A DNA stretch of 58,315 bases, taken from NCBI GenBank assembly GCA_945902805.1, contig CAMDMZ010000028.1:1-58315 (forward strand), read 5' to 3'. The position numbers and the translations under genes were made by a program. The notes beneath the pieces are model-generated. The model saw only the letters and a list, made by a program, of their open reading frames with translations. It searched no databases and was not told the DNA's origin. This document shows, in pieces, positions 26,406 through 35,066 of the stretch. Numbering within the stretch: the stretch's first letter is position 1; every line of letters begins with the position of its first letter. Source of the DNA: Propionivibrio dicarboxylicus. Its GTDB lineage: Bacteria > Pseudomonadota > Gammaproteobacteria > Burkholderiales > Rhodocyclaceae.

Positions 26406-27716
26406 TTGCATCCCGAACTTTCCTTTGATCAGGCACCACCTATTTCGGTGCCCTATCGCTTCTTTCTGACTGCGCCATGGTTTGGCGTGGCCGCAGGTTT
26501 GCTTCTTTTGATTTATGGAAAGTCGGTGCTGGTGACACGGTGGGCACCCGAAACCTTGGCTGTCACCCACTTGATTACCGCCGGTTTCATGCTGCAGGCG
26601 ATGTGCGGCGCATTGTTGCAGTTCATCCCGGTTACCGTCGGCGGCAATGTTGCCAATCCGATACGTCTCGCCTCGTTCGTGCATCCCCTTTTTGTCGTCG
26701 GCTCCCTGATTCTGGCGGGTGGGTTTCTGAGTGGCCAATCCGTCCTCCTGATCGTTGCGCCGTCCTTGTTTGTGCTGGGTGGGGCGACGTTCGTGATCGC
26801 ATTGTTTGCTGCCCTGCGTCGCATCACAGTCTCGAACCCGACGCTCACCGCGTTGAAACTATCCTTGCTGGCGCTTGCGTTGACGGTTGTTTTCGGGAGC
26901 GTGCTATCACTGTCGCTGGGTCTGAGTTGGTCATTGCAGTTGCTGGAACTGACCGCCGTTCATGTCGGCCTTGGTCTGGCCGGCTGGGGACTGATCTTGC
27001 TTCTCGGGGTGTCACTCTATGTTGTCCCCATGTTCCAGCTTACGCCGCCCTATCCTGCCTGGTTCGCGCGACAAATGCCACGCTGGGTAGTCGCCCTGAT
27101 TCTGGTTTCGCTGCTCAGCATTGTGGTCCCGGGGAACTGGATCATCACCTCAGTTACGCTGGGTTTTTTTGCCGTGGCGGCGGGCTACGCCGTGATCACC
27201 ATACGCCTGCAGATGCGGCGCCGACGGCGCCTGACCGACCCCAGTTTTTGGTTTTTTCGCGGTGGTATGGTGGCTGTGCTGACGGGCGTCGCCTTGGGCG
27301 GACTACGGCTGTCGGCTGTATTCATTGACCTCGATGCTCCCTTACTGCTCTCAACCGGGGTTCTGCTGCTGGGCGCCTTTATGTCGGTAATCAGCGGCAT
27401 GATGTACAAGATCGTGCCCTTCATCAATTGGCTTCACCTGCAACGCTTGACACAAGAGCTTGTCGGTTTTGGGAGCATGCCGCCGAACATGCGACTGATG
27501 ATTCCAGAAGTTCAAGCGCGACGCCAGATGCTGATGCATTTCCTTGTCTTGCTGGTCATTCTGCTGGCGGTGTGGTGGCCTGCGTTGGTACAGTTGGCTG
27601 GCTTGATGTTGATGGTTTCATCGGCTTGGTTGGGGATCAATCTCTTGGGTGGAGTTCGTCGCTACGTGGATTTCAGCAAACAGATACGCGCCGATGCGTC
27701 AGCTAAAGAATCGTGA
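26406..27716 (+). CDS. polytopic membrane protein, haem-copper oxidase subunit I / NnrS-like
   Basis: A 436-residue protein with about 12 hydrophobic segments. Conserved-looking His residues inside helices (AVTHLITAGFMLQAMCGALL, ASFVHPLFVVG, ELTAVHVGLGLAGWGLILLL) and the loop MMYKIVPFINWLHL recall the NnrS family and distant oxidase subunit I relatives, which contain haem and copper. The start is a TTG 18 nt after the hemerythrin gene; later ATG codons would lose the first helix. It is probably cotranscribed with hemerythrin under the ANR/FNR box. The substrate and cofactor are unknown. Confidence 0.6.
   Translation: MHPELSFDQAPPISVPYRFFLTAPWFGVAAGLLLLIYGKSVLVTRWAPETLAVTHLITAGFMLQAMCGALLQFIPVTVGGNVANPIRLASFVHPLFVVGSLILAGGFLSGQSVLLIVAPSLFVLGGATFVIALFAALRRITVSNPTLTALKLSLLALALTVVFGSVLSLSLGLSWSLQLLELTAVHVGLGLAGWGLILLLGVSLYVVPMFQLTPPYPAWFARQMPRWVVALILVSLLSIVVPGNWIITSVTLGFFAVAAGYAVITIRLQMRRRRRLTDPSFWFFRGGMVAVLTGVALGGLRLSAVFIDLDAPLLLSTGVLLLGAFMSVISGMMYKIVPFINWLHLQRLTQELVGFGSMPPNMRLMIPEVQARRQMLMHFLVLLVILLAVWWPALVQLAGLMLMVSSAWLGINLLGGVRRYVDFSKQIRADASAKES
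26517..26541 (+). repeat. possible decayed copy of the dispersed repeat
   Basis: 20 of 25 positions match, including AAAGTCGGTGCTGG without a gap; differences are at positions 1, 2, 17, 20 and 25. It lies in the first helix region of the membrane protein and encodes GKSVLVTRW. It may be a degenerate copy or coincidence and is not counted among the 12 firm copies. Confidence 0.35.
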
Positions 27717-27770
27717 TTCCGTCGTCTTGCCGGCTTTGATTGGCAGACCGACACTCCAAATGTGGGCGTC

Positions 27771-28157
27771 ATGTACCTTACGCTAAAGACCATTCATATC
27801 ACGTGTGTCGTGATCAGCTTTTCCGGCTTTCTGCTGCGTGGCATTCTTGCTCAGCGTGACGCAGCGGTGATGCGGCAGCGCTGGATTCGCATCGTTCCGC
27901 ATTTCAACGACACCCTGCTCCTGGGATCGGCCTTGGCCATGGCCTTGATGTCTGGCCAATATCCATTGGCCACCTCCTGGCTCACGGCCAAACTGGTGGG
28001 GTTGGTGATCTACGTCGTGCTGGGGGTTGTCGCGCTACGCGGACGCAGTGCGCGCGCTAGGAAGTTCGCTTTCTGGGCCGCAGTTTGCGTATTTGTTTGG
28101 ATCGTTTCGGTCGCAATCCAACGCCACCCGGCGGGTCTCTTCGTTGTTCTGGGTTGA
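27771..28157 (+). CDS. SirB2-family membrane protein
   Basis: A 128-residue four-helix membrane protein. MYLTLKTIHITCVVISFSGF followed by LLRG and the central RIVPHFNDTLLLGSALAMAL match the SirB family. ATG 27771 is chosen over GTG 27762 because family members begin at this point. The function of SirB2 proteins is not known; His residues in the helices suggest haem binding, which is inference. It is convergent with fnr. Confidence 0.82.
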   Translation: MYLTLKTIHITCVVISFSGFLLRGILAQRDAAVMRQRWIRIVPHFNDTLLLGSALAMALMSGQYPLATSWLTAKLVGLVIYVVLGVVALRGRSARARKFAFWAAVCVFVWIVSVAIQRHPAGLFVVLG

Positions 28158-28170
28158 TTAGCCCTACTCG

Positions 28171-28932
28171 TCAGGTGCCAGATGAAGATGGCGGATGCGT
28201 CATGATCATTTTGAGTCCCTGGATGTCGAGAATACAGATGTGCTTCTGATGCACGGAAATGAAACCCTCGTCCTGGAAGCGGGAGAAGGCGCGGCTCACA
28301 GTTTCAAGTTTGAGACCGAGATAGGAGCCGATTTCTTCGCGCGTCATACGCAGATGGAACTCAGCGGCAGAATAGCCGCGCGCCATGAATCGCTGTGATA
28401 GGTTGAGTAGAAAGGTCGCCAAGCGTTCTTCCGCGCGCATTTTGCCGAGCAGCATCATTACGCCGTGATCGCGTACGATTTCGCGGCTCATCATCTTGTG
28501 GAAATGGCGCTGCAAGGTGTGCACCTCGCTCGAAAGCCGCTCCAGATCAGTGAATGGAATCAGACAGATTTCGCTGTCTTCCAGGGCGACCGCGTTGCAG
28601 GTGTGGAGTTCAGTACCGATTCCATCAAGTCCAAGAACTTCCCCGGTCATCTGGAAACCAGTGACCTGATCGCGACCATCTTCGGTGAGCACGTCGGTTT
28701 TGAAGAACCCAGCCTTGATGGCGTAAATGGCTTCAAACGCATCGCCCGAGCGATAAAGATATTGCCCACGTTTGAGCTTACGCCGACCGCCGATGACCGC
28801 ATCCAGCATATCGAGTTCGGAGTCGCTCAGACCCAGAGGCAGGCAGAGCTCACGCAAATTGCATTGCGAACACGCCGATTGCAAGGTCGGGACGTGTAGC
28901 GGGATTACGTTGGACGGTAGGCTGGCTGGCAC
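28171..28932 (-). CDS. fnr: FNR/ANR-family oxygen-responsive transcriptional regulator
   Basis: A 253-residue CRP/FNR regulator. GTG 28932 is chosen: with it the cluster cysteines fall at 21, 24, 30 (SACSQCNLRELC) and 123, nearly the same as 20, 23, 29 and 122 of E. coli FNR, and GGGGA stands about 10 nt before it. An upstream TTG would start inside the FNR box. The cyclic-nucleotide-like domain is followed by the helix-turn-helix REEIGSYLGLKLETVSRAFS, whose ETVSR reads TTGAT half-sites. It should sense oxygen through a 4Fe-4S cluster and control the five boxes of this window, including one at its own promoter. Confidence 0.95.
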   Translation of the reverse strand: MPASLPSNVIPLHVPTLQSACSQCNLRELCLPLGLSDSELDMLDAVIGGRRKLKRGQYLYRSGDAFEAIYAIKAGFFKTDVLTEDGRDQVTGFQMTGEVLGLDGIGTELHTCNAVALEDSEICLIPFTDLERLSSEVHTLQRHFHKMMSREIVRDHGVMMLLGKMRAEERLATFLLNLSQRFMARGYSAAEFHLRMTREEIGSYLGLKLETVSRAFSRFQDEGFISVHQKHICILDIQGLKMIMTHPPSSSGT

Positions 28933-28963
28933 GTAAGAATTGTTCCCCGGTCGGGCACCCTGT

Positions 28964-28977
28964 TTGATCTGTGTCAA
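28964..28977. promoter_or_regulatory. ANR/FNR box between fnr and hemN
   Basis: TTGATCTGTGTCAA lies in the divergent gap. Spacing fits a hemN start near 29012. For fnr the same box lies about 32 nt from its start codon and may allow autoregulation. Confidence 0.75.
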
Positions 28978-29028
28978 CGTCCCTGTCGGCTAGTTGCGGC
29001 ATTCTGTCGGTTGATCAGTTGCCAAACA

Positions 29029-30417
29029 ATGAGCGAACAAGAATTCATTTTCGATCCGCAGCTAGTGCGTCGTTACGACGTCAATGGCCCACGGTATACC
29101 TCGTATCCGACAGCAGACCGTTTTGTCGAAGCCTTTGGCGCCGACGATTACAAGGTCTGGCTTGGAAGGCGGACTATCGGCGGTATTAGCCGTCCGCTTT
29201 CATTATACGTGCACATCCCGTTTTGCAATACCATCTGCTACTACTGCGCCTGCAACAAGATCATCACCAAAGATCACGGACGTTCGGCCAAATATATCAA
29301 GTATTTGGGCAAGGAGCTGGCCTTGCAGGCCGAGGCGCTGGATGGCAGCCACGATGTGATCCAGCTGCATTTTGGCGGCGGAACCCCCACCTTTTTGTCG
29401 CACGACGAGATGCGGCGCTTGATGGAATTGATTCAGACCCACTTCAGGCTACTGCCTGGTGGCGAGTATTCGATCGAGGTTGATCCACGCAAAGTGGATC
29501 GTGAGACGGTCAAGCTACTCGCTGATGTTGGTTTCAATCGCATGAGTCTGGGCGTGCAGGATTTCGATCCGCGCGTGCAGGCGGCCGTCAATCGCATCCA
29601 GTCGTTGGAAGAAACGAAGCTGGTCATCGACTCGGCACGCGAATTCGGCTTCAAAGGCATCTCGGTCGATCTCATCTACGGCTTGCCCAAGCAAAATGTG
29701 ATCAGCTTCAACCATACGCTCGACGAGGTCCTGAAACTTGATCCCGATCGTCTGTCAATCTACAACTATGCGCATCTGCCGCACTTGGCCAAGCCGCAGC
29801 GGCGGATTCTTGAATCCGAATTGCCGAGCGCCGATGCCAAACTGCAGATCCTGCAACTCGCGATTCGTCGTCTGACCGAGGCCGGCTACGTGTTTATCGG
29901 CATGGACCACTTTGCGAAGCCGGATGATGAACTCGCCGTCGCCCAGCGCCAGGGCCGGCTGCACCGCAATTTCCAGGGCTACTCGACCCACGCCGAAGCG
30001 GACTTGATGGCTTTTGGCGTTTCGTCAATCAGTAAGGTCGGCCCCAGCTACTGCCAGAACGTGCGCACTCTGGATGAGTATTACGACAGCCTTGATCGGG
30101 GCGTGTTGCCGGTCTTGCGCGGCATCGAGCTTACGGCTGACGATTTGCTGCGGCGTTCCATTATTCAGGCCTTGATGTGCCATTTCGAACTGTCGATCGA
30201 ATCGATTGAAATCGCTCATCTGATCGATTTCAAATCCTACTTCCGTGCCGAAATCGACGAATTGGCCAAGATGGTCGATGGTGGTCTGCTGACTATCGAC
30301 GATCAGTGGATCACGGTCCTGCCGCGTGGCCGCATGCTGGTGCGAGCCATTGCCATGGCGTTTGACCGCTACCTGCGCTCCGATCGCGAGCGCGCGCGCT
30401 ACTCCAAAGTTATTTAG
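29029..30417 (+). CDS. hemN: oxygen-independent coproporphyrinogen III dehydrogenase
   Basis: A 462-residue radical SAM enzyme that decarboxylates coproporphyrinogen III to protoporphyrinogen IX without oxygen. The 4Fe-4S motif CNTICYYCACNK follows YVHIPF (about residues 60-76); FGGGTPTFL is the glycine-rich SAM site. The C-terminal HemN domain covers about 370-460. ATG 29029 (MSEQEFIFDPQLVRRY) matches the family start. It supplies haem for the cbb3 oxidase at low oxygen and has an ANR/FNR box in front. Confidence 0.96.
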   Translation: MSEQEFIFDPQLVRRYDVNGPRYTSYPTADRFVEAFGADDYKVWLGRRTIGGISRPLSLYVHIPFCNTICYYCACNKIITKDHGRSAKYIKYLGKELALQAEALDGSHDVIQLHFGGGTPTFLSHDEMRRLMELIQTHFRLLPGGEYSIEVDPRKVDRETVKLLADVGFNRMSLGVQDFDPRVQAAVNRIQSLEETKLVIDSAREFGFKGISVDLIYGLPKQNVISFNHTLDEVLKLDPDRLSIYNYAHLPHLAKPQRRILESELPSADAKLQILQLAIRRLTEAGYVFIGMDHFAKPDDELAVAQRQGRLHRNFQGYSTHAEADLMAFGVSSISKVGPSYCQNVRTLDEYYDSLDRGVLPVLRGIELTADDLLRRSIIQALMCHFELSIESIEIAHLIDFKSYFRAEIDELAKMVDGGLLTIDDQWITVLPRGRMLVRAIAMAFDRYLRSDRERARYSKVI

Positions 30418-30427
30418 TCGCATCGGC

Positions 30428-30452
30428 GCCGTCTCGCCAGCACCGACTTTTT
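30428..30452 (-). repeat. dispersed 25-bp repeat, copy 5 (intergenic, before the TauE/SafE gene)
   Basis: Perfect match to the consensus on the minus strand (T at 11, A at 19). It ends one base before the ATG of the downstream gene and occupies the place of its ribosome-binding site. Confidence 0.95.
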
Positions 30453-30453
30453 G

Positions 30454-31170
30454 ATGCCCGAGTCCGGATTCTTCGCCGTCTTTCTGGTCGGTCTGCTGGG
30501 CGGTGTCCATTGCGCCGGCATGTGCGGTGGCATCGTTTCCGCCTTGACTTTACAGATGCCGAGGACAAGGTCGGAACGCGGACCGATTTGGCTGATCCAT
30601 CTCGCCTACAACCTCGGCCGCATCAGCAGCTATTCAATCGCAGGTGCCGCCATGGGCGTACTCGGTAGCCTCGGCCTGTTGCTCAACAACGCCTTGCCGG
30701 TGCAGATGACGCTCTATATCGGCGCCAATGTAATGATGATTGCACTGGGTCTGTATCTCACCGGACTAACCGGCGCCCTTGCATTTACCGAGCGCGCCGG
30801 CCAGTGGCTGTGGCGCCGCGTGCAGCCGCTGACGCGCCGCTTCCTGCCGGTACGCGGCCCGGCGCAGGCATTTCCGTTAGGCATGCTGTGGGGTTGGTTG
30901 CCGTGTGGCCTGGTCTATAGCGTGTTGGCCATGGCGCTGCTGACCGGTAGCGCGGAGCGTGGTGCAGCCACGTTGCTGGTCTTTGGTCTGGGTACCCTGC
31001 CCAATTTGATGCTGGCCGGACTGCTGCTGGCCCGTTTTCGCGGCATCGTGCAGGGTAGGGCACTGCGACTAGGGTCCGGGCTATTGGTGCTGGGCTTCGG
31101 TGTGTGGGGACTGATCAACGCCACCACGCTCGGCGGCAAGCTTTGGCAGGGGGTGGTGTGTCATGTCTAG
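30454..31170 (+). CDS. sulfite exporter TauE/SafE-family membrane protein (cytochrome biogenesis type)
   Basis: A 238-residue protein with six or seven helices and paired motifs FLVGLLGGVHCAGMCGGIVS (residues 10-29) and PLGMLWGWLPCGLVYSVLAM. Cysteines sit in helix starts as in the DsbD/CcdA-like SafE_2 group, often encoded beside cco genes, where they may move copper or reducing power. A dispersed repeat fills the 25 nt before the ATG, so there is no Shine-Dalgarno sequence at normal spacing. Function is inference. Confidence 0.8.
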   Translation: MPESGFFAVFLVGLLGGVHCAGMCGGIVSALTLQMPRTRSERGPIWLIHLAYNLGRISSYSIAGAAMGVLGSLGLLLNNALPVQMTLYIGANVMMIALGLYLTGLTGALAFTERAGQWLWRRVQPLTRRFLPVRGPAQAFPLGMLWGWLPCGLVYSVLAMALLTGSAERGAATLLVFGLGTLPNLMLAGLLLARFRGIVQGRALRLGSGLLVLGFGVWGLINATTLGGKLWQGVVCHV

Positions 31171-31269
31171 GATGTCAGCATTCAGATAAATCGTTAGCCC
31201 CACGCGATTTGGGGCGAGCGATTGTGGCAGACTGCCGAGTTCTATACGCAAATCAATCGTGGAGGTTTT

Positions 31270-31719
31270 ATGGGTTTATTGGATTCAGTTCTAGGTGCAG
31301 TCGCGAACAACTCGCAGGGTGGCGGTGGCTTGCAGGACATCATGGGCATGGTCGGCAACAACCCCCAACTGCTGGCGGCTGCCGCCAGTTTGCTGGGTAA
31401 CGATGGTGGTGCGGGCGGTCTCGGCGGCCTGGTGGCCAAGTTTCAGCAAGCCGGGCTGGGCGATGTGATTGGTTCCTGGATTGGCTCGGGTCAAAACCAG
31501 GCGATCTCCGGCGAGCAACTCAGCAACGTTCTGGGCAGCGATGCCTTGTCGGGACTCGCGAGCAAGTTGGGTGTTAGCACGGGCGATGTGGCCGGTCAGT
31601 TGTCCAGCATTCTGCCGGGACTGGTCGACAAGCTCACTCCTGCAGGCCAGGCTCCTGCGGGTGGTTTGGGCAATGCGGGGGATTTGATGGGCGCCCTGGG
31701 TGGTTTGCTCAGAGGATGA
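31270..31719 (+). CDS. YidB-like DUF937 protein
   Basis: A 149-residue Gly/Ala-rich protein, MGLLDSVLGAVANNSQGGGG, with a C-terminal YidB-type region (SGEQLSNVLGSDALSGLASK followed by LGVSTGDVAGQLSSILPGLV). TGGAGG lies 5-8 nt before the ATG. The family function is unknown. It precedes the DUF3597 gene by 45 nt on the same strand, and the two may form a unit. Confidence 0.85.
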   Translation: MGLLDSVLGAVANNSQGGGGLQDIMGMVGNNPQLLAAAASLLGNDGGAGGLGGLVAKFQQAGLGDVIGSWIGSGQNQAISGEQLSNVLGSDALSGLASKLGVSTGDVAGQLSSILPGLVDKLTPAGQAPAGGLGNAGDLMGALGGLLRG

Positions 31720-31764
31720 GTAGCAAGGACGTCATTTCTTTTCAACGAAGCACAGGAGAACGCG

Positions 31765-32154
31765 ATGGGAATGTTTAGCAATATTCTGGCCAAACTCGGC
31801 TTTGGCAGCGACAAAGTAGAAGCAGCAGCACTGACCGCACCAGTCACTGAGGTCGCCGCCGCCGCACCGACAGCGCCCGCCGTGGTGGCTATTAGCGTCG
31901 TGGACGTAGTGGCCAACATGGAAGCCCTGGCAAAAGCTCACGCCGAGAAACTCAATTGGAAGGTCTCCATCGTTGATCTGATGAAACTATTGGGTCTGGA
32001 TAGCAGTCTGACAGCGCGTAAGGCGCTGGCCGCTGAGTTGGGTTGCCCCGCCGACAAAATGGGTGATTCTGCGCAAATGAACATGTGGCTGCACAAAACG
32101 GTATTGCAAAAACTCGCCGACAACGGCGGCAATATTCCAGCTGACCTGTTGTAA
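31765..32154 (+). CDS. DUF3597 protein
   Basis: A 129-residue protein: an N-terminal MGMFSNILAKLGFG segment, an Ala/Pro-rich linker (about residues 20-45) and a C-terminal helical domain (NWKVSIVDLMKLLGLDSSLT and onwards) that matches DUF3597. AGGAG precedes the ATG. Function is unknown; in related proteins the domain is a small helical bundle of LysM-like companions. Confidence 0.82.
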   Translation: MGMFSNILAKLGFGSDKVEAAALTAPVTEVAAAAPTAPAVVAISVVDVVANMEALAKAHAEKLNWKVSIVDLMKLLGLDSSLTARKALAAELGCPADKMGDSAQMNMWLHKTVLQKLADNGGNIPADLL

Positions 32155-32241
32155 GTTCGCCGGAAGGGGGCGCCTGCGCTTGCCGTTCTGCGCAAGGCAA
32201 CCGATAATTAGCGTCCCCTAATATATTCAACGGAGAACAAT

Positions 32242-32622
32242 ATGGCAGTCACCCCACACGACCTCGTGGTCGAGGCCAAGGCGCAGATCAAGGAAGTCAG
32301 CACCGCCGAGGCACAATCGCTGATGACGAAGTACACAATCATCGATGTGCGCGAATACAACGAGTTTGCGGCTGGTCATCTGCCGGGCGCGATCAATATT
32401 CCGCGCGGCGTGCTGGAATTTCAGATCGGCACCATCCCGGACTGCGCCGACAAAGCTAAGCCTTACCTGATCTATTGCCGCACCAGCGGTCGTGCCGCTT
32501 TGTCGACCGTACAACTGCAACGGATAGGCTACAGCAACCTGATCTCCATGCTGGGCGGCTTCGATGCCTGGGCGAAGGAAACGCGTCCGGTCGAAATGCC
32601 GGCGCCGATCAGCTTCGATTGA
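32242..32622 (+). CDS. rhodanese-domain protein
   Basis: A 126-residue single rhodanese domain with active-site loop CRTSGRAA (IYCRTSGRAALSTVQLQRIG). The Cys is present, so sulfurtransferase activity is possible. IIDVREYNEFAAGHLPGAIN is the conserved start. CGGAGAAC precedes the ATG. It lies 7 nt before copA, suggesting cotranscription with copper export; a role in sulfur handling for copper or haem proteins is inference. Confidence 0.9.
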   Translation: MAVTPHDLVVEAKAQIKEVSTAEAQSLMTKYTIIDVREYNEFAAGHLPGAINIPRGVLEFQIGTIPDCADKAKPYLIYCRTSGRAALSTVQLQRIGYSNLISMLGGFDAWAKETRPVEMPAPISFD

Positions 32623-32629
32623 CCTTGCC

Positions 32630-34858
32630 ATGACAGCGCAGACCACACCGACTGCGGCCGATGGCGAACTGGCGACGGTGGAGCTTGCGCTGGAAGGCAT
32701 GAGTTGCGCGGCCTGCGCCGCGCGCATCGAAAAGCAGCTGAACAAACTCTCGGGCGTCGAAGCGGCGGTCAATTTCGCCGCCGAACGCGCCCACATACGG
32801 TTTTTGCCACAGAACACAGACCTTGAACGCTTGATTGCAACGGTCAAGAAGACCGGTTTTACCGCCAAGGTTTCGACCGCCGAAACGCGTGCTGACGAAA
32901 AGGCACAGAAACTCTTGGCCTATCAGGCCGAAGTGCGCCGCTTCTGGATCGCTGTGGCGTTTACGCTACCGCTGGTCGGGCAGATGCTGTTCATGTTCGG
33001 TCCCGGTGCGATGACGGTGCATAGTGATGTGTTGCCGCGCTGGCTGCAGTTTGCCTTGGCGACGCCGGTGCAGTTCTGGATCGGCTGGCGCTTTTATGTC
33101 GGTGGCCTGAATGCGATCCGTGGTGGCAGCGGCAACATGGATGTGCTGGTAGCGCTCGGCACCAGCATGGCCTGGCTCTATAGTGCCGTGGTGACGATTG
33201 CCGACTTGCATCAACATGTCTATTTCGAAGCCTCGGCCACGGTGATCACGCTGGTACTGCTGGGCAAGATTCTCGAGGCGCGGGCGAAGGCCAAGACCTC
33301 GGCGGCGATCGAGGCGTTGGCCAAGCTGCAGCCGCAAGTGGCACGTATTGAACGCAACGGTGCGCTGGTCGATGTGCCCGTGGCGACGCTGATTCCGGGT
33401 GATATTTTTGTTGTTCGCGCCGGCGAGGCTGTGCCGGTGGATGGCATGGTGCTCGACGGCAATTCGCACGCGAATGAGTCGATGCTCACGGGTGAAAGTC
33501 TGCCGGTGGCGAAGACGACCGATGACGCGGTGTTTGCTGCCACGGTGAATGGCGATGGTTTGTTGCGCTGCCGTGCGACCGGCGTCGGCTCGCATACGCT
33601 GCTCGCCAGCATCATCCGCATGGTTGAGGAAGCGCAGGGTTCCAAAGCCCCGGTGCAGCGGCTGGCCGACAAGGTGGCGGCGATTTTTGTGCCGGTGGTG
33701 ACTGCTATTGCGCTGGTGACTTTCATTGCTTGGTGGGCGCTAGCCGGTGACTTTTCCCAGGCTTTGGTGAATGCGGTGGCGGTGCTGGTGATTGCCTGCC
33801 CCTGTGCGCTCGGGTTGGCGACTCCGACGGCAATTATGGTCGGGACGGGGCAGGGCGCGAAGGTGGGAGTGCTGATCCGCAACGCAGAAGCCTTGGAGTT
33901 GGCCGAGAAGCTGCAAGTGCTCGCCACCGACAAGACTGGTACCTTGACGGAAGGTGCGCCCGTGGTGACGGATCTGGTGCCGAACGATCAACTCCAAAAA
34001 GTCGGCGCTGGCGAGACGGCGCTGCTGACCCTGGCGGCGACACTGGAGCAGGGTTCGACGCATCCGTTGGCGGCAGCGATTGTCCTCCGCTCTCATGCTG
34101 TCGGAATCCAGCTTGGCGCGGTGCCGGAGCTGAAGAATCTTCCCGGTTGCGGCCTGGAAGCCGAAATCGATGGCGTTATGGTGCGTGTCGGCGCGCCGGC
34201 CTGGCTACGCGAGTTGGGCCTGGATGTTCCCGATGAGGCAATCCTGACCAGTCAGGGACGCAGCGTCGTTGCGGTAGCGCGAGGGACGGATGTGCTCGGC
34301 CTGATCGGCATCGCCGACCCCTTGCGTGCCACATCGGTGGCTGCAGTACGACGTTTGCAACAACTTGGCGTCGAGGTAGTCATGCTGACTGGCGACAATC
34401 AAGGCACGGCACAGGTGGTGGCCAAGGCAGCGGGAATCAGTCACTTCGAGGCCGGCATCCTGCCCGGCGACAAGGCGGCCAGAATTCAGCAACTCAAGGC
34501 CAGCGGCAAGCGCGTTGGCATGGTGGGCGATGGCATCAACGATGCGCCGGCATTGGCGGCGGCGGATGTCAGTTTTGCTATGGGTGCGGGTTCCGATGTG
34601 GCGATGCAGGCGGCGGATGTAACCTTGACGCGCAACGATTTGCACAGCGTCGCCGATGCGATTTCGCTCTCGCGCGCGACGCTGGCCAAGATCCGGCAGA
34701 ATCTGTTCTTTGCCTTTATCTACAATGTAATCGGCATCCCGGCCGCTGCTTTTGGCTTGCTCAATCCGGTGATTGCCGGCGCGGCGATGGCGATGAGTTC
34801 AGTCTCCGTGGTCAGCAATTCCCTGCTCCTGCGGCGCTGGAAACCTGAAAGGAAGTGA
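32630..34858 (+). CDS. copA: copper-exporting P1B-type ATPase CopA
   Basis: A 742-residue copper ATPase of the inner membrane. One N-terminal HMA domain (LEGMSCAACAARIEKQL, about residues 20-40), SMLTGES, the membrane CPC motif in IACPCALGLATPTAIMVGTG, DKTGTLTEGAP, GSTHPLAAA and GDGINDAPALA. A perfect dispersed repeat encodes KVGAGETA (about residues 456-463) at the start of the nucleotide-binding domain, where homologues have a short variable loop. Unlike CcoI it has no FixI-type N-terminal extension. The copZ chaperone gene follows 1 nt after the stop. Confidence 0.95.
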   Translation: MTAQTTPTAADGELATVELALEGMSCAACAARIEKQLNKLSGVEAAVNFAAERAHIRFLPQNTDLERLIATVKKTGFTAKVSTAETRADEKAQKLLAYQAEVRRFWIAVAFTLPLVGQMLFMFGPGAMTVHSDVLPRWLQFALATPVQFWIGWRFYVGGLNAIRGGSGNMDVLVALGTSMAWLYSAVVTIADLHQHVYFEASATVITLVLLGKILEARAKAKTSAAIEALAKLQPQVARIERNGALVDVPVATLIPGDIFVVRAGEAVPVDGMVLDGNSHANESMLTGESLPVAKTTDDAVFAATVNGDGLLRCRATGVGSHTLLASIIRMVEEAQGSKAPVQRLADKVAAIFVPVVTAIALVTFIAWWALAGDFSQALVNAVAVLVIACPCALGLATPTAIMVGTGQGAKVGVLIRNAEALELAEKLQVLATDKTGTLTEGAPVVTDLVPNDQLQKVGAGETALLTLAATLEQGSTHPLAAAIVLRSHAVGIQLGAVPELKNLPGCGLEAEIDGVMVRVGAPAWLRELGLDVPDEAILTSQGRSVVAVARGTDVLGLIGIADPLRATSVAAVRRLQQLGVEVVMLTGDNQGTAQVVAKAAGISHFEAGILPGDKAARIQQLKASGKRVGMVGDGINDAPALAAADVSFAMGAGSDVAMQAADVTLTRNDLHSVADAISLSRATLAKIRQNLFFAFIYNVIGIPAAAFGLLNPVIAGAAMAMSSVSVVSNSLLLRRWKPERK
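33996..34020 (+). repeat. dispersed 25-bp repeat, copy 6 (in copA)
   Basis: Perfect match with C at position 11 and A at 19, read in frame as KVGAGETA. Confidence 0.95.
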
Positions 34859-34859
34859 A

Positions 34860-35066
34860 ATGGAAACCACAACAATCAAGGTCGAGGGCATGTCCTGCGG
34901 CGGCTGCGTGAAGAATGTGACTGGCGCACTGGAAGGGATTGACGGCGTGCAAAAGGCGGAGGTTTCGCTTGAGCAGAAGCAGGCCGTGGTGAGTTTCGAT
35001 GGCGCTAAAGTCCAGCGCGCCGACTTGCTTCAGGCGGTCGAAGACGCCGGATTCGACGCCAGTTAA
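34860..35066 (+). CDS. copZ: CopZ-like copper chaperone
   Basis: A 68-residue HMA protein, METTTIKVEGMSCGGCVKNV, with the GMSCGGC metal site. It should carry Cu(I) to CopA, encoded directly upstream. Its end overlaps the convergent feoA by 4 nt. Confidence 0.93.
   Translation: METTTIKVEGMSCGGCVKNVTGALEGIDGVQKAEVSLEQKQAVVSFDGAKVQRADLLQAVEDAGFDAS

Noticed and set aside
30428-30460. Repeat as an intrinsic terminator, because its minus-strand form ends in a T run
   Set aside because: There is no stable stem directly before the T run within the 25-bp unit; the best pairing is only 3 bp.
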